From contig CAUEEP010000740.1 in NCBI GenBank assembly GCA_958450365.1, positions 3,695,001-3,759,000 on the forward strand: a DNA stretch of 64,000 bases. The letters run 5' to 3'. Numbering within the stretch: position 1 is the first letter of the stretch; each line of letters opens with the position of its first letter. Of the stretch, positions 63,855-64,000 are shown piece by piece. The notes below the pieces were generated by a model. The model worked only from the letters and a program-made list of their open reading frames with translations, was not told the DNA's origin and made no database searches. This DNA comes from Mesorhabditis belari (Eukaryota; Nematoda; Chromadorea; Rhabditida; Rhabditidae). Made by a program: the position numbers and the translations under genes.

Positions 63855-64000
63855 ACCCACTTGATTCATCTCTAAATCACATTAATTTTGTTCTAAATTC
63901 ATTAGCGTTTAATTCTTAAATTGTTAATTGTTAATTGAATAAATTAGCGATGGTTGAAATTACCAAAGTTAATTCTTGTTATATCTTTAAATCACCATTT

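Overview
Organism and texture. This is nuclear DNA of a nematode, most likely a free-living rhabditid (clade V). The evidence is AT-rich sequence, short introns with GTAAG-type donors and TTTTAG/TTTTCAG acceptors, many small exons, several first exons that begin just after a TTTCAG-type acceptor (spliced-leader style), an FMRFamide-like neuropeptide gene, a SEFIR-domain IL-17 receptor, and conserved gene pairs known from Caenorhabditis. The mixed TTTTAG acceptor usage is less strict than in C. elegans, so I do not name a genus.

Layout. (1) Bases 1-665 hold plus-strand exons of an unidentified gene. (2) About 1.15-25 kb on the minus strand is one very large secreted/cell-surface mosaic gene, or possibly two fused in my reading. 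It has a signal peptide, C-type lectin, LDLa, CUB-like, sushi, EGF, Ig, jelly-roll-like, Ly6/uPAR-like (LU), CUB-like, ephrin-receptor-like Cys-rich (GCC2/GCC3), more EGFs and an HYR-like module. Its introns are full of mobile DNA, and its 3' EGF part shows repeated single-base frame breaks. (3) 25.9-32.3 kb, minus strand: phosphomannomutase, and upstream of it cfp-1 (CXXC/PHD subunit of the SET1/COMPASS methyltransferase). (4) 34.4-35.6 kb, minus strand: a two-exon RFamide neuropeptide precursor resembling flp-33, too short for ordinary ORF calling. (5) 35.6-43.8 kb: gene-poor and repeat-rich. (6) 43.9-45.1 kb, plus strand: an unidentified protein of about 175 aa. (7) 45.5-48.3 kb, minus strand: a ZNF593/BUD20-type zinc finger and, upstream, ccf-1 (CAF1/POP2 deadenylase). 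(8) 54.9-60.8 kb, plus strand: IL-17 receptor-like protein with a SEFIR domain. (9) 62.6-63.9 kb, plus strand: BTB-domain protein.

Mobile DNA. The window is dominated by non-autonomous inverted-repeat elements. At least five copies belong to one family (A), four to a second (B), two to a third (D), and a short TIR family (C) is scattered almost everywhere. There are also three mariner-like TTAGGTTG-ended elements, one piggyBac-like TTAA element and several single foldbacks. The most unusual is a foldback of about 690 bp at 20.5-21.2 kb that carries a tRNA-like sequence (anticodon position CCA) in each arm. Four further degenerate tRNA-like sequences and a 16-bp GC-rich minisatellite of about 0.7 kb also lie in the window.

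How genes may work together. cfp-1 with the phosphomannomutase gene, and ccf-1 with the ZNF593-like gene, are same-strand neighbours about 0.5-0.6 kb apart, compatible with two nematode operons of housekeeping genes. The IL-17 receptor, the neuropeptide and the large mosaic surface protein are signalling or extracellular genes with no evident joint pathway. Exon boundaries were read by eye from splice signals and phase, so they are approximate in the large gene and near exact in the smaller ones.
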